A stretch of 64,000 bases of DNA from Streptomyces sp. Ru73 (GTDB lineage Bacteria; Actinomycetota; Actinomycetes; Streptomycetales; Streptomycetaceae), in the NCBI RefSeq assembly GCF_002920575.1, contig NZ_PQSQ01000011.1:62001-126000 (forward strand), given 5' to 3'. The notes below the pieces were generated by a model. That model did not search any database and was not told the origin of the DNA. It saw only the letters and a list, made by a program, of their open reading frames with translations. A program made the position numbers and the translations under genes. Position 1 is the first letter of the stretch; each line of letters opens with the position of its first letter. Shown one piece after another: positions 32,641 to 42,989 of this stretch.

Positions 32641-34260
32641 ATGGGACATGTGGAGGCCGGACATCTGGAGTACTACCTGCCGGACGGGCGGGTGCTGCTG
32701 GGCGACGTGTCCTTCCGGGTGGGGGAAGGCGCCACGGTCGCGCTGGTCGGCGCGAACGGCGCGGGCAAGACCACCCTGCTGAAGCTGATCGCTGGGGAGC
32801 TGAAGCCGCACGGGGGCGCGGTGACGGTCAGCGGCGGGCTGGGCGTGATGCCGCAGTTCGTGGGCTCGGTGCGGGACGAGCGGACCGTGCGCGACCTGCT
32901 GGTCTCGGTGGCCCCGCAGCGGCTGCGGACCGCAGCGAAGGCCGTGGACGACGCCGAGTACGCGGTGATGACGGTCGACGACGAGGCCGCGCAGATGGCG
33001 TACGCGCAGGCGCTCAGCGACTGGGCGGAGGCGCGCGGGTACGAGGCCGAGACGGTCTGGGACATGTGCACCATGGCCGCGCTGGGCGTCCCGTACGAGA
33101 AGGCGCAGTGGCGGCAGGTGCGCACCCTCTCCGGCGGTGAGCAGAAGCGGCTGGTGCTGGAGTCGCTGCTGCGCGGCCCGGACGAGGTGCTGCTGCTGGA
33201 CGAGCCGGACAACTACCTGGACGTGCCCGGCAAGCGCTGGCTGGAGGAGCGGCTGCGCGAGACCAAGAAGACGGTGCTGTTCGTCAGCCACGACCGGGAG
33301 CTGCTGGCCCGCTCCGCCGAGAAGATCGTCAGCGTGGAACCGGGCCCGGCCGGCTCGGACGTGTGGGTGCACGGCGGCGGCTTCGGCACGTACCACCAGG
33401 CGCGCAAGGAGCGGTTCGCGCGCTTCGAGGAGCTGCGGCGGCGCTGGGACGAGAAGCACGAGCAGCTGAAGAAGCTGGTGCGGAACCTCCGGCAGGCCGC
33501 GGAGAACAGCCACGAGATGGCCTCGCGGTACCACGCGGCCCAGACCAGGCTGCGCAAGTTCGAGGAGGCGGGGCCGCCGCCGGAGCCGCCGCGGGAGCAG
33601 GACATCACGATGCGGCTGCACGGCGGCCGTACCGGCGTCCGGGCCGTGACCTGCGAGAACCTGGAGCTCACCGGGCTCATGAAGCCCTTCTCGCTGGAGG
33701 TCTTCTACGGCGAGCGGGTCGCGGTCCTCGGCTCGAACGGCTCGGGCAAGTCGCACTTCCTGCGGCTCCTCGCCGGTGACGACGTGGCGCACACCGGCAC
33801 CTGGAAGCTGGGCGCCCGCGTCGTCCCCGGCCACTTCGCGCAGACCCACGCGCATCCGGAGCTGCAGGGCCGGACCCTTCTCGACATCCTCTGGACCGAG
33901 CACGCCAAGGACCGCGGCAAGGCGATGAGCGCGCTGCGCCGGTACGAGCTGGAGCGCCAGGCCGAGCAGCCCTTCGACCGGCTCTCCGGCGGCCAGCAGG
34001 CCCGCTTCCAGATCCTGCTGCTGGAGCTGGCGGGCAGTACGGCGCTGCTGCTGGACGAGCCGACGGACAACCTCGACCTGGAGAGCGCGGAGGCGCTGCA
34101 GGAGGGGCTGGAGGCGTATGAGGGGACGGTGCTGGCGGTGACGCACGACCGCTGGTTCGCGCGCTCCTTCGACCGGTACCTGGTCTTCGGCTCGGACGGC
34201 CGGGTACGGGAAACGGCGGAGCCGGTGTGGGACGAGCGGAGGGTCGAGCGGGCGCGGTGA
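32641..34260 (+). CDS. ABC-F family ATPase
   Basis: 539 residues from the ATG at 32641. Two nucleotide-binding domains in one soluble chain and no membrane segment: NBD1 has GANGAGKTTL, LSGGEQKR and LLLDEPDNYLD; a charged linker of ~80 residues (RWDEKHEQLKKLVRNLRQ) follows; NBD2 has GSNGSGKSHF, LSGGQQARF and LLLDEPTDNLDL. This is the architecture of ABC-F ribosome-associated or antibiotic-protection proteins. The Walker A of NBD2 has Ser-His where Ser/Thr-Thr is usual. Whether it is housekeeping (Ettlike) or protective cannot be told. Frame stays open far upstream across truA, which is a shadow. Confidence 0.88.
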   Translation: MGHVEAGHLEYYLPDGRVLLGDVSFRVGEGATVALVGANGAGKTTLLKLIAGELKPHGGAVTVSGGLGVMPQFVGSVRDERTVRDLLVSVAPQRLRTAAKAVDDAEYAVMTVDDEAAQMAYAQALSDWAEARGYEAETVWDMCTMAALGVPYEKAQWRQVRTLSGGEQKRLVLESLLRGPDEVLLLDEPDNYLDVPGKRWLEERLRETKKTVLFVSHDRELLARSAEKIVSVEPGPAGSDVWVHGGGFGTYHQARKERFARFEELRRRWDEKHEQLKKLVRNLRQAAENSHEMASRYHAAQTRLRKFEEAGPPPEPPREQDITMRLHGGRTGVRAVTCENLELTGLMKPFSLEVFYGERVAVLGSNGSGKSHFLRLLAGDDVAHTGTWKLGARVVPGHFAQTHAHPELQGRTLLDILWTEHAKDRGKAMSALRRYELERQAEQPFDRLSGGQQARFQILLLELAGSTALLLDEPTDNLDLESAEALQEGLEAYEGTVLAVTHDRWFARSFDRYLVFGSDGRVRETAEPVWDERRVERAR

Positions 34261-34283
34261 CCGCGGGCTCCTAGGGTGACCGC

Positions 34284-35477
34284 ATGGCAGCGGACACAGC
34301 GGGGCAAAAGGTGCGGTCACTCCGGGTGGCGTGGCTGCTGCGGCCCGCCCCCTGGCCGCTGCGGGCCGTCGCCTGCGGGCTGATGGCCGTGGTGGTCTGG
34401 GCGACCGTGCGGCGCGGCGGCCACCTCGGCATGGACAACGCCTTCGCGGTGCAGGCGGCCAGGGCGCTGCTGGACGGCGGCGCCCCCTACGCCGACAAGC
34501 GGTTCCTCTACCTGCCGGGCGCGGTGCTCGCCGCGGTGCCCGAGGCGCTGCTGCCCGCGCGCTGGCTGCCCTGGCTGGTGCCGGCCGCCGGGGTCGGCCT
34601 CGTGCTGCTGGGCTGGTACCTCAGCCTGCGGATCTTCGGCATCCGGGCCGGCAGCCGGCTCGCGGCGCTGGCGGTGGCCGCGCTGCCGTTCTTCCAGCCC
34701 TTCCGCAACCTCGTCACGCTGGGCAACTGGACGCTGGCCTCGGTCGTGGCGCTGCCGCTCGCGCTGCTGCTGGCCCGCAGCGCGCGCTGGGTGGCGGCGG
34801 GCGCGGTGCTCGGCTGCGCGCTGGCGGTCAAGCCGATGCTGCTGCCGGTGCTGCTGCTGTTCGTCTTCGCCCGCCGGTGGGCGGCGCTGGCCGTCGCGGT
34901 CGCCGTGCCGCTGGCCGGGTCGCTTGCGGCGGCCCTGCTCATGCCGCGGCCCGGCATGTTCCTCACCCGTACCCTGCCGTTCCTGCTCCGCGGCCAGGAC
35001 GCCTTCGCCCGGCCGTACGACGCGTCGCTGGGGGCGGTGCTGGCCCGGCTCGGGGTACCCCCTGTCCTCGCCTTCGGGCTGGCGGCGGTGGCGGCCGCCA
35101 CCGGCGTGGCCTGCGCGTACCTGCGCTGGCGGCGCGCCGACGACGGGCCGCTGCGCCTGGTGGAGACCGCGGCGATGCTGCTGCTCGCGGCCTTCCTGGT
35201 GTCCCGGCCGTCCTTCGACCACTACCTGCTGGTCGTGCTCGGGCCGCTGCTGGCCTCCGTCGTCGTGCCCGGCTCGGTGCCCCGTACGGTGTGGTTCTGG
35301 GCCGCTCTCGTGCCGCAGGTCGCCGGGCTGGACTGGCCGTACCTGGAGGACGTGCGGCGGCGGGCCTTCAAGGACGCGGTGATGCTGTGGACGCTGGCGG
35401 CGGTGGTCGGCTGCGCCTGCCTGCGCCGCTCGTCCGCCGCGGCCGGGGACCGGTCACCTGCGCCGGGGGCGTTTTGA
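34284..35477 (+). CDS. Polytopic membrane protein, GT87/DUF2029-like glycosyltransferase
   Basis: 397 residues with about ten hydrophobic segments. The early loop GGHLGMDNAFAVQAARALLDGGAPYADKRF has the acidic residues after TM1 expected of GT-C fold mannosyl/arabinosyl transferases such as GT87. A lipid-linked sugar donor would be used. ATG 23 nt after the ABC-F stop. The C terminus is cytoplasmic and Ser/Ala-rich. Family assignment is probable; acceptor unknown. Confidence 0.7.
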   Translation: MAADTAGQKVRSLRVAWLLRPAPWPLRAVACGLMAVVVWATVRRGGHLGMDNAFAVQAARALLDGGAPYADKRFLYLPGAVLAAVPEALLPARWLPWLVPAAGVGLVLLGWYLSLRIFGIRAGSRLAALAVAALPFFQPFRNLVTLGNWTLASVVALPLALLLARSARWVAAGAVLGCALAVKPMLLPVLLLFVFARRWAALAVAVAVPLAGSLAAALLMPRPGMFLTRTLPFLLRGQDAFARPYDASLGAVLARLGVPPVLAFGLAAVAAATGVACAYLRWRRADDGPLRLVETAAMLLLAAFLVSRPSFDHYLLVVLGPLLASVVVPGSVPRTVWFWAALVPQVAGLDWPYLEDVRRRAFKDAVMLWTLAAVVGCACLRRSSAAAGDRSPAPGAF

Positions 35478-35503
35478 CCCGCCTGGGGGAGGCCCGGTAT
35501 TCT
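35474..35503 (+). promoter_or_regulatory. rplM-rpsI promoter
   Basis: TTGACC (35474-35479), 18-nt spacer, TATTCT (35498-35503), overlapping the end of the preceding gene. The ~205-nt leader contains the palindrome CCTTGTACAAGG (35641-35652) and the direct repeat GGACCCGTCT at 35651 and 35665. Confidence 0.7.
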
Positions 35504-35716
35504 GCCAGTTCGTTATGCGTATTGGTCTGCTCTATCTCACGTGAGGGGCCCTTACGCCGGTCCACCGGGCCGATGGCCGGCGGCGTGCTCCGGGTTGCGT
35601 CACCCGTGAAGCGTCAGTGCCGGCCTGTCGACCGTGGTGGCCTTGTACAAGGACCCGTCTCCTCGGACCCGTCTGGGGCCGGGGCGACCCACGACTGAAG
35701 AAGCGAAGGCTAAAAC

Positions 35717-36160
35717 GTGCGTACGTTCAGCCCCAAGCCCGGCGACGTCCAGCGCCAGTGGCACATCATTGACGCGCAGGACGTTGTCCTGGGCCGTCTG
35801 GCATCTCAGGCCGCGTCCCTCCTGCGGGGCAAGCACAAGCCGGTCTACGCCCCTCACGTTGACACCGGTGACTTCGTCATCATCATCAACGCCGACAAGG
35901 TGCACCTGTCCGGCAACAAGCGCTCGCAGAAGATGGCGTACCGCCACTCCGGCTTCCCGGGTGGTCTGCGCTCCGTCCGTTACGACGAGCTGCTCGACAA
36001 GAACCCCGAGAAGGCCGTCGAGAAGGCCGTCAAGGGCATGCTCCCGAAGAACACCCTGGGCCGCCAGATGCTCTCGAAGCTGAAGGTCTACGCGGGCGCC
36101 GAGCACCCGCACGCTGCCCAGCAGCCGGTCCCGTTCGAGATCACCCAGGTCGCGCAGTAA
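35717..36160 (+). CDS. rplM: 50S ribosomal protein L13
   Basis: 147 residues. L13 is an early-assembly protein. It starts with GTG ([19 protein letters not shown]) and contains [20 protein letters not shown] and [14 protein letters not shown]. Paired with rpsI as in most bacteria. Confidence 0.97.
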   Translation: MRTFSPKPGDVQRQWHIIDAQDVVLGRLASQAASLLRGKHKPVYAPHVDTGDFVIIINADKVHLSGNKRSQKMAYRHSGFPGGLRSVRYDELLDKNPEKAVEKAVKGMLPKNTLGRQMLSKLKVYAGAEHPHAAQQPVPFEITQVAQ

Positions 36161-36201
36161 GTCCGGCCACCCCCTAAGACGAAGAGAATCTGAGGAGCAT
36201 C

Positions 36202-36708
36202 GTGGCTGAGACCACCGCCGAGACCCCGCTGGACGAGGTCGAGCAGTACACCACCGAGTCCGAGGCGCCGCTGGAGGGTGAGTACACCTCCGAGTCCCTC
36301 GCCTCCCGTTTCGGTGACCCGCAGCCGGCCGCCGGCCTGGGCCGCCGCAAGAACGCCATCGCGCGCGTGCGGATCATCCCCGGCACCGGCCAGTGGAAGA
36401 TCAACGGCCGCACCCTCGAGGGTTACTTCCCGAACAAGGTGCACCAGCAGGAAGTCAACGAGCCCTTCAAGGTGCTCGAGCTGGACAACCGCTACGACGT
36501 CGTCGCCCGCATCTCCGGTGGCGGCATCTCCGGCCAGGCCGGCGCGCTGCGCCTGGGCGTGGCCCGTGCGCTGAACGAGGCGGACGTCGAGAACAACCGC
36601 GGCCCGCTGAAGAAGGCCGGCTTCCTCAAGCGCGACGACCGTGCGGTCGAGCGCAAGAAGGCCGGTCTCAAGAAGGCCCGCAAGGCGCCGCAGTACAGCA
36701 AGCGCTAA
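36202..36708 (+). CDS. rpsI: 30S ribosomal protein S9
   Basis: 168 residues. The C-terminal ~125 residues are S9 ([14 protein letters not shown] to the universal KAPQYSKR end that touches P-site tRNA). A ~40-residue acidic N-terminal extension ([20 protein letters not shown]) precedes it, longer than in E. coli. GTG start behind GAGGA. Confidence 0.97.
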   Translation: MAETTAETPLDEVEQYTTESEAPLEGEYTSESLASRFGDPQPAAGLGRRKNAIARVRIIPGTGQWKINGRTLEGYFPNKVHQQEVNEPFKVLELDNRYDVVARISGGGISGQAGALRLGVARALNEADVENNRGPLKKAGFLKRDDRAVERKKAGLKKARKAPQYSKR

Positions 36709-36739
36709 TTGCCGCTTGCTGCGATGCGCAGCCGCTTGG

Positions 36740-36776
36740 AACGCCCCGGTGGCACTTCTCGTGCCGCCGGGGCGTT
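36740..36776 (+). terminator. rplM-rpsI terminator
   Basis: 16-bp stem (36740-36755 with 36761-36776, one T-G pair), loop TTCTC, followed by CGGCTATCC. Confidence 0.85.
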
Positions 36777-36860
36777 CGGCTATCCCGGACCAGACAGGCG
36801 TATACCTGTACAGAACGGCCATAACGATCTGGTCCAAGCGACATGACTCGGAGGACACCA

Positions 36861-38219
36861 GTGGGACGACTCTTCGGCACGGACGGGGTGCGCGGTGTCG
36901 CCAATGCGGACCTGACGGCGGAGCTGGCGCTCGGGCTGTCGGTCGCTGCGGCGCATGTGCTCGCGGAAGCGGGCACCTTTGACGATCACCGGCCGGTGGC
37001 CGTGGTCGGGCGCGATCCGCGGGCGTCGGGGGAGTTCCTGGAGTCCGCCGTGGTGGCGGGTCTGGCCAGCGCGGGCGTGGACGTGCTGCGGGTGGGCGTG
37101 CTGCCGACCCCGGCGGTGGCGTACCTCACCGGCGCGCTCGGCGCCGACCTGGGCGTGATGCTCTCCGCCAGCCACAACCCGATGCCCGACAACGGCATCA
37201 AGTTCTTCGCGCGCGGCGGGCACAAGCTCGCCGACGAGCTGGAGGACCGGATCGAGAGCATGTACCGCGGCCACGCCTCCGGTGAGCCGTGGGACCGGCC
37301 GACCGGCGCGGGCGTGGGCCGGGTCAGGGACTACGGCGAGGGCTTCGACAACTACGTCGCGCACCTGGTCGGCGTGCTGCCGAACCGGCTGGACGGCCTG
37401 AAGATCGTCATCGACGGGGCGCACGGCGCGGCGGCCCGGGTCTCGCCGGAGGCGTTCGCGCGGGCGGGCGCCGAGGTCGTGACCATCGGCACCGACCCCG
37501 ACGGGCTGAACATCAACGACGGCTGCGGCTCCACCCACCTGGAGAAGCTGCGGGCCGCTGTCGTGGAGCACGGCGCCGACCTGGGCGTCGCGCACGACGG
37601 CGACGCGGACCGCTGCCTGGCCGTGGACCACGAGGGCAACGAGGTCGACGGCGACCAGATCCTCGCCGTCCTCGCGCTCGGCATGCGCGACGCCGGCACG
37701 CTGCGGCAGAACACCGTGGTCGCCACGGTCATGTCCAACCTCGGCTTCAAGCTGGCGCTGGAGCGCGAGGGCATCCAGCTGGTGCAGACCGCGGTCGGCG
37801 ACCGGTACGTCCTGGAGGAGATGAAGGCACGCGGCTTCGCGCTGGGCGGCGAGCAGTCCGGGCACGTCATCGTGCTGGACCACGCCACCACCGGGGACGG
37901 CACGCTGACCGGCCTGATGCTGGCCGCGCGGGTCGCGGCTACCGGCCGTCCGCTGGCCGAGCTGGCGGGCGTGATGGAGCGGCTGCCGCAGGTGCTGATC
38001 AACGTCCCGGACGTGGACAAGTCCCGGGTGACGACCTCGGCCGAGCTGTCGGCCGCGGTGACCGACGCGGAGCGGGAGCTGGGCGCGACCGGGCGGGTGC
38101 TGCTGCGCTCCTCCGGTACGGAGCCGCTGGTGCGGGTCATGGTCGAGGCCGCTGACCTGGAGCAGGCGCGCGCGGTGGCCGGCCGGCTGGCCGACGTGGT
38201 GAAGTCCGCGCTGGGCTGA
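36861..38219 (+). CDS. glmM: Phosphoglucosamine mutase
   Basis: 452 residues from the GTG at 36861 ([18 protein letters not shown]), set by GGAGGA 4-5 nt upstream; an ATG at 36843 is rejected. Converts glucosamine-6-P to glucosamine-1-P for UDP-GlcNAc and peptidoglycan. Active-site phosphoserine is Ser104 in LSASHNP; the Mg loop is DGDADRC; the sugar loop is GGEQSGHVI; the phosphate loop is [11 protein letters not shown]. glmS, which makes its substrate, lies 2.4 kb downstream. Confidence 0.96.
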   Translation: MGRLFGTDGVRGVANADLTAELALGLSVAAAHVLAEAGTFDDHRPVAVVGRDPRASGEFLESAVVAGLASAGVDVLRVGVLPTPAVAYLTGALGADLGVMLSASHNPMPDNGIKFFARGGHKLADELEDRIESMYRGHASGEPWDRPTGAGVGRVRDYGEGFDNYVAHLVGVLPNRLDGLKIVIDGAHGAAARVSPEAFARAGAEVVTIGTDPDGLNINDGCGSTHLEKLRAAVVEHGADLGVAHDGDADRCLAVDHEGNEVDGDQILAVLALGMRDAGTLRQNTVVATVMSNLGFKLALEREGIQLVQTAVGDRYVLEEMKARGFALGGEQSGHVIVLDHATTGDGTLTGLMLAARVAATGRPLAELAGVMERLPQVLINVPDVDKSRVTTSAELSAAVTDAERELGATGRVLLRSSGTEPLVRVMVEAADLEQARAVAGRLADVVKSALG

Positions 38220-39164
38220 TCAGCCCTTGCGCACGGCGGCGCGCTCACGATGGCGCGCCCAGAGGTACTTCTGGGTGACCAGCGTGAGCGTGCCGGCGAC
38301 GATGATGCCCGCCAGGTTCAGCAGGAGCTGGCCGGTGGAGCCCACCGTCTGCGAGTAGTCGCCGTAAAGGAAGGCGACGGCGGCGTTGGAGGCGGCCGGA
38401 ACGGTCGTCACGGAGATCGCGACGCCGACCAGGGCGCCGGACTTGGCCGAGGTCAGGGACAGGGTGCCCGCGATGCCGGCGAGAAGCGCCACCACGAAGG
38501 ACATCAGGTCCGGCTGCCAGATGAAGGACGTGTTGGGCCGGTCCGCCTCGAACTTGTCGTAGGTGAAGAGGTCCATCGCGTCCATCAGGTAGCTGAACCC
38601 CACGGTCAGCACCATCGCGACGGCGAAGCCGACGATCAGCGCCGTCAGCGCGCGCCAGGCGAGCCGCGGGGCGCGCCGCACCAGGGCCGTGCAGATGCCC
38701 GCGAGCGGTCCGAACTCCGGGCCCACCGCCATCGCGCCCACGATGAGGATCGCGTTGTCGAGCACCACACCGCAGGCCGCGATCATCGTCGCCAGCGTCA
38801 GGAACGCGAGGTAGGTGACGGACAGCGTCGATTCCTCGTGCGTGGCGTCGCTGAGCTGCTCCCACAGCACCGCGTCGGCGCCCTCGCCCGGCGCGTCCTC
38901 CTCGGCCTGCACGGCCCGCTTCGACAGCGACAGGCCGATGTCCTCGACCGCGATGGACCCGCAGTCGTCGATGCCCAGGGCACGCAGCTCGCGCAGCAGC
39001 CCGTCCCCGGCCTCCCGGGCGACGTCGCAGGTGATGACGTCACCGGCCGGTTCGCGGGCGGCGCCGGCCAGCACCACCAGGTGCGTGGTGCCGACCGTGC
39101 GGCCGAGCAGGCCGGCGATCTCTTCCGTACGGTCGGCGGGCACGATCAGGCGCAGGTGCAGCAC
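38220..39164 (-). CDS. DUF389 integral membrane protein
   Basis: 314 residues from the GTG at 39164 (MLHLRLIVPADRTEEIAGLL). The N-terminal ~110 residues are a soluble ferredoxin-like/ACT-like part; the rest carries about six membrane segments with the DUF389 signatures TYLAFLTLATMIAACGVVLDN, LIVGAMAVGPEFGPLAG and a TSAKSGALVGVAISVTTVPA region. Function unknown. Its stop is adjacent to the convergent glmM stop (shared TGATCA), so there is no room for a terminator. Confidence 0.88.
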   Translation of the reverse strand: MLHLRLIVPADRTEEIAGLLGRTVGTTHLVVLAGAAREPAGDVITCDVAREAGDGLLRELRALGIDDCGSIAVEDIGLSLSKRAVQAEEDAPGEGADAVLWEQLSDATHEESTLSVTYLAFLTLATMIAACGVVLDNAILIVGAMAVGPEFGPLAGICTALVRRAPRLAWRALTALIVGFAVAMVLTVGFSYLMDAMDLFTYDKFEADRPNTSFIWQPDLMSFVVALLAGIAGTLSLTSAKSGALVGVAISVTTVPAASNAAVAFLYGDYSQTVGSTGQLLLNLAGIIVAGTLTLVTQKYLWARHRERAAVRKG

Positions 39165-39184
39165 GGGGGCGGTCCTCGGCGTCG

Positions 39185-40183
39185 TCAGAGTTTGCGCAGC
39201 GACAGCCGCTGCACCTTGTGGTCGGGGCCCTTCCGGAGCACGAGGTTGGCGCGCCCGCGGGTGGGGGCCACATTCTGCTCCAGGTTCGGCTGGTTGATGT
39301 TCCGCCAGTTCTTCCGCGCGTACTCCATCGCCTCCTCCTCCGGCACCTGGGCGTACTTGCGGAAGAAGGAGAACGGGTTCTGGAAGGCGGTCTCCCGCAG
39401 CTTCCGGAAGCGGCTGTAGTACCACTGCTCGATGTCCTCGGTGCGGGCGTCCACGTACACCGAGAAGTCGAAGAAGTCGGCGAGGCCGAGCCGGGTGCGG
39501 CCGTCCTTGCCGGGCAGCGCGGGCTGCAGCACGTTCAGGCCCTCGACGATGAGGATGTCGGGGCGGTGCACGGTCAGCCGCTCGCCGGGGACGATGTCGT
39601 AGATCAGGTGCGAGTAGACCGGCGCGGTGACCTCGGCCTTGCCGGACTTCACGTTCGCCACGAAGCGGGTCAGGGCGCGCCGGTCGTAGGACTCGGGGAA
39701 GCCCTTCCGGGACATCAGGCCGCGGCGGTGCAGCTCGGCGTTGGGCAGCAGGAAGCCGTCGGTGGTGACCAGCTCCACCCGCGGGTGGTCGGGCCAGCGG
39801 GCGAGCAGCGCCTGGAGGAGGCGGGCCGTGGTGGACTTGCCGACCGCGACGCTGCCGGCCACGCCGATCACGAACGGCGTGCCCTCCTGCGCCCCGTGCC
39901 CCTCGCGGTCCCCGAGGAAGGTGTTCAGGGCGCCGCGGAGGTTGCTGGTGGCCCCGAAGTAGAGGTTCAGGAGCCGGGAGAGCGGCAGGTAGACGTCGCG
40001 GACCTCGTCCAGGTCGATGACGTCGCCCAGGCCGCGCAGCCGCTCGACCTCTTCGGCGCTCAGCGGGAGCGGGGTCTTCTCGCGCAGGGCGCTCCACTCC
40101 GCGCGGGTCATGTCGACGTACGGCGTGGCGTCGGCGCGGCGTCTTTGCTGCGGCTGCTCTGTCGTCATGGGCACGTCGCCCAT
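39185..40183 (-). CDS. coaA: Pantothenate kinase, type I
   Basis: 332 residues using the ATG at 40183; ATGs at 40210 and 40168 are alternatives. Phosphorylates pantothenate in the first step of CoA synthesis; CoA feedback is usual for this type. P-loop [43 protein letters not shown] and VEGLNVLQ are diagnostic. Only 20 bp separate it from the DUF389 gene on the same strand. Divergent from the 84-residue gene. Confidence 0.95.
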   Translation of the reverse strand: MGDVPMTTEQPQQRRRADATPYVDMTRAEWSALREKTPLPLSAEEVERLRGLGDVIDLDEVRDVYLPLSRLLNLYFGATSNLRGALNTFLGDREGHGAQEGTPFVIGVAGSVAVGKSTTARLLQALLARWPDHPRVELVTTDGFLLPNAELHRRGLMSRKGFPESYDRRALTRFVANVKSGKAEVTAPVYSHLIYDIVPGERLTVHRPDILIVEGLNVLQPALPGKDGRTRLGLADFFDFSVYVDARTEDIEQWYYSRFRKLRETAFQNPFSFFRKYAQVPEEEAMEYARKNWRNINQPNLEQNVAPTRGRANLVLRKGPDHKVQRLSLRKL

Positions 40184-40223
40184 TGTCCGCAGCCAGGCGC
40201 CGCCGCTCATCCCGGGGGGTGGC

Positions 40224-40255
40224 GGTATACCGCATGTCTATACCAATCAGGTATT
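40224..40255. promoter_or_regulatory. GGTATACC / DasR-like operator candidate
   Basis: GGTATACC (40224-40231, perfect palindrome), ATGTCTATACCAAT (40234-40247) and GGTATT (40250-40255) cluster in the coaA/84-residue gene intergenic region. Positions 40232-40247 match about 11 of 16 bases of the DasR (GlcNAc regulator) consensus ACTGGTCTAGACCACT as I recall it. glmS, a typical amino-sugar gene, lies ~400 bp downstream. Confidence 0.35.
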
Positions 40256-40323
40256 CCCCGGTAGCGTCCGACAGCGGGGGAACGCGCCAATTTTTCCGTC
40301 GCGAGAAATGGGGGGTGGGCACG

Positions 40324-40578
40324 GTGACACGCCTGCTCGATTACGTACGGCAGCGGCAGAGACGAGCCGGTGCCGACCGGTTCACGGTCCCGGCGCAGGG
40401 CGGACACGCCGGCCTCGTCCAGAGCGAACTGGCCGCCGAACTGCCCGACGAGGACCTGGGGGAGGAGCTGACGGACTGTCTGGACCTCTACGAAATGGGC
40501 AGCAAGCCGCGCTGCGAGGAGGTGGAATTCCTGGAACTGGTCCGGGAGGCCATCGACCGGATCGAGAGCGGGCAATGA
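40324..40578 (+). CDS. Small acidic hypothetical protein
   Basis: 84 residues from the GTG at 40324 (MTRLLDYVRQRQRRAGADRF), preceded by a G-rich site. The N terminus is basic, the rest strongly acidic (AAELPDEDLGEELTDCLDLYEMG and FLELVREAIDRIESGQ), predicted mostly helical and soluble. Codon bias is normal for the genome. I recognise no family. Located between coaA and glmS, 71 bp before the latter; the two may be co-transcribed. Confidence 0.65.
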   Translation: MTRLLDYVRQRQRRAGADRFTVPAQGGHAGLVQSELAAELPDEDLGEELTDCLDLYEMGSKPRCEEVEFLELVREAIDRIESGQ

Positions 40579-40649
40579 CCCGTACATGCCCCGGTCAATG
40601 ACCCGTACGCCACGCTCGGAATGATCTCCGCGCGCCGTAGGCTGCCTCC

Positions 40650-42497
40650 ATGTGCGGAATCGTGGGATACGTGGGCGGGCAGTCGGCCCTTGACGTCGTA
40701 CTGGCCGGACTGAAGCGGCTGGAATACCGCGGCTACGACTCGGCGGGCGTGGCCGTCCTGGCCGACGGCGGCCTGGCGGCGGCGAAGAAGGCCGGCAAGC
40801 TCGCCAACCTGGAGAAGGAGCTGGCCGTGCGCCCGCTGCCGGCCGGCAGCACGGGCATCGGCCACACCCGGTGGGCCACGCACGGCGGCCCCACCGACGC
40901 CAACGCCCACCCCCACCTGGACAACTCCGGGCGGGTCTCGGTGGTGCACAACGGCATCATCGAGAACTTCGCCGCGCTGCGCGCCGAACTGACCGACCGC
41001 GGCCACGAACTGGCCTCCGAGACGGACACCGAGGTGGTCGCCCACCTGCTGGCCGAGTCCTTCTCCTCGTGCGGCGACCTCGCCGAGTCGATGCGGCAGG
41101 TGTGCCGCCGGCTGGAGGGCGCCTTCACCCTCGTGGCCGTGCACGCCGACGCGCCGGACGTGGTCGTCGGCGCCCGCCGCAACTCCCCGCTGGTGGTCGG
41201 CCTCGGCGAGGACGAGGCGTTCCTCGCCTCCGACGTGGCCGCCTTCATCGCGCACACCCGCGAGGCCGTGGAGCTCGGCCAGGACCAGGTCGTGGAGGTG
41301 CGCAGGGACGGCGTCCAGGTCACCGACTTCGAGGGCCGGCCGGCCGAGGTGCGCCCGTACCACGTCGACTGGGACGCCTCGGCCGCCGAGAAGGGCGGCT
41401 ACGACTACTTCATGCTCAAGGAGATCGCCGAGCAGCCCAAGGCCGTCGCGGACACCCTCCTCGGGCGGATCGGCGCGGACGGGCGGCTCTCGCTGGACGA
41501 GGTGCGCATCCCGGACGCGGTGCTGCGGGAGGCGCAGAAGGTCGTGATCGTGGCGTGCGGCACGGCCTTCCACGCCGGCCTGATCGCCAAGTACGCCATC
41601 GAGCACTGGACGCGCATCCCGTGCGAGGTGGAGCTGGCCAGCGAGTTCCGCTACCGCGACCCGATCCTGGACCACCGCACGCTGGTCGTCGCGATCTCCC
41701 AGTCCGGCGAGACCATGGACACCCTGATGGCGCTGCGGCACGCCCGCGAGCAGGGCGCGAAGGTGCTCGCCATCTGCAACACCAACGGCTCGACCATCCC
41801 CCGCGAGTCCGACGCGGTGCTCTACACGCACGCGGGGCCCGAGGTGGCCGTCGCCTCCACCAAGGCGTTCCTCACCCAGCTGGTCGCCTGCTACCTGGTC
41901 GCGCTGTACCTGGCCCAGGTGCGCGGCACGAAGTGGGGCGACGAGATCCAGGCCGTGGTCAAGGAGCTGGCCGAGATCGGCACCCAGGTCGAGGAAGTGC
42001 TCGGCACGATGGAGCCGGTGCGCGAGCTGGCCCGCGGCCTGGCGGAGAAGAACACCGTGCTCTTCCTCGGCCGCCACGTGGGCCACCCCGTGGCCCTGGA
42101 GGGCGCGCTGAAGCTCAAGGAGCTGGCGTACATGCACGCCGAGGGCTTCGCGGCCGGCGAGCTGAAGCACGGCCCGATCGCGCTGATCGAGGAGGACCTG
42201 CCGGTGGTGGTGATCGTGCCGTCGCCGCGCGGGCGCTCCGTCCTGCACGACAAGATCGTCTCCAACATCCAGGAGATCCGGGCCCGCGGCGCCCGCACCA
42301 TCGTCATCGCCGAGGAGGGCGACGAGGCGGTCGTGCCGTACGCCGACCACCTGGTCCGCATCCCCGCGACGCCGACCCTGCTCCAGCCGCTGGTGGCCAC
42401 CGTCCCGCTCCAGGTCTTCGCCTGCGAGCTGGCCACGGCCCGCGGCAACGAGGTCGACCAGCCCCGCAACCTCGCCAAGTCGGTGACCGTCGAATGA
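40650..42497 (+). CDS. glmS: Glutamine-fructose-6-phosphate aminotransferase (isomerizing)
   Basis: 615 residues; makes glucosamine-6-P from fructose-6-P and glutamine. N-terminal class II glutaminase with Cys nucleophile after Met ([10 protein letters not shown]), GHTRWATHG and NGIIEN; two SIS domains follow ([17 protein letters not shown]-like region), ending [11 protein letters not shown]. The 71-bp gap upstream is too short for and does not resemble a glmS ribozyme, as expected for this phylum. Stop overlaps acpS by 4 nt. Confidence 0.97.
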   Translation: MCGIVGYVGGQSALDVVLAGLKRLEYRGYDSAGVAVLADGGLAAAKKAGKLANLEKELAVRPLPAGSTGIGHTRWATHGGPTDANAHPHLDNSGRVSVVHNGIIENFAALRAELTDRGHELASETDTEVVAHLLAESFSSCGDLAESMRQVCRRLEGAFTLVAVHADAPDVVVGARRNSPLVVGLGEDEAFLASDVAAFIAHTREAVELGQDQVVEVRRDGVQVTDFEGRPAEVRPYHVDWDASAAEKGGYDYFMLKEIAEQPKAVADTLLGRIGADGRLSLDEVRIPDAVLREAQKVVIVACGTAFHAGLIAKYAIEHWTRIPCEVELASEFRYRDPILDHRTLVVAISQSGETMDTLMALRHAREQGAKVLAICNTNGSTIPRESDAVLYTHAGPEVAVASTKAFLTQLVACYLVALYLAQVRGTKWGDEIQAVVKELAEIGTQVEEVLGTMEPVRELARGLAEKNTVLFLGRHVGHPVALEGALKLKELAYMHAEGFAAGELKHGPIALIEEDLPVVVIVPSPRGRSVLHDKIVSNIQEIRARGARTIVIAEEGDEAVVPYADHLVRIPATPTLLQPLVATVPLQVFACELATARGNEVDQPRNLAKSVTVE

Positions 42498-42862
42498 TCA
42501 TCGGGGTCGGCATCGACGTCGCCGAGATCGACCGGTTCGCCGCCGCGCTGGAGCGCACGCCCCAGATGCTGGACCGGCTCTTCGTCGACAGCGAGCGCTA
42601 CCTGCCCGGCGGCGAACCGCGCGGCGTCGCCTCCCTCGCGGCCCGGTTCGCCGCGAAGGAGGCGCTGGCCAAGGCGCTGGGCGCGCCGCGCGGCCTGCAC
42701 TGGACGGACGCCGAGGTGTACGTCGAGGACAGCGGACAGCCCCGGCTCCGGGTGTCCGGCACGGTGGCGGCGGCCGCACAGGAGCGCGGGGTGCGGTCCT
42801 GGCACGTCTCGCTCAGCCACGACGCGGGGGTGGCGTCGGCGGTGGTGATCGCGGAGGGGTGA
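42494..42862 (+). CDS. acpS: Holo-[acyl-carrier-protein] synthase
   Basis: 122 residues from the ATG at 42494, in an ATGA overlap with glmS. Transfers 4'-phosphopantetheine from CoA to fatty-acid (and often type II polyketide) ACPs. Mg ligand Asp8 in [12 protein letters not shown] and Glu in [13 protein letters not shown] are present. Uses the CoA whose synthesis starts with coaA nearby. Confidence 0.96.
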   Translation: MIIGVGIDVAEIDRFAAALERTPQMLDRLFVDSERYLPGGEPRGVASLAARFAAKEALAKALGAPRGLHWTDAEVYVEDSGQPRLRVSGTVAAAAQERGVRSWHVSLSHDAGVASAVVIAEG

Positions 42863-42909
42863 GCCACCCCTCCGCTGAGGGGACGCCGCAGGGTGCGCCC
42901 CGGTGGCCG

Positions 42910-42944
42910 CGCGCGGGCGCGTCGTGGCCGGTCGCGCCCGCGCG
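42910..42944. terminator. Bidirectional terminator acpS/NAD(P)HX repair gene
   Basis: Perfect 12-bp stem CGCGCGGGCGCG/CGCGCCCGCGCG (42910-42921 with 42933-42944) with an 11-nt loop between the convergent genes. Confidence 0.7.
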
Positions 42945-42989
42945 GCGGAGCCGCATGTCGACACCGCCCCGCGCCCCTGAGGGGCGCGC

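Noticed and set aside
40579..40649. glmS ribozyme upstream of glmS
   Set aside because: Only 71 bp are available and no ribozyme core motif is visible; the ribozyme is mainly a Firmicutes feature.
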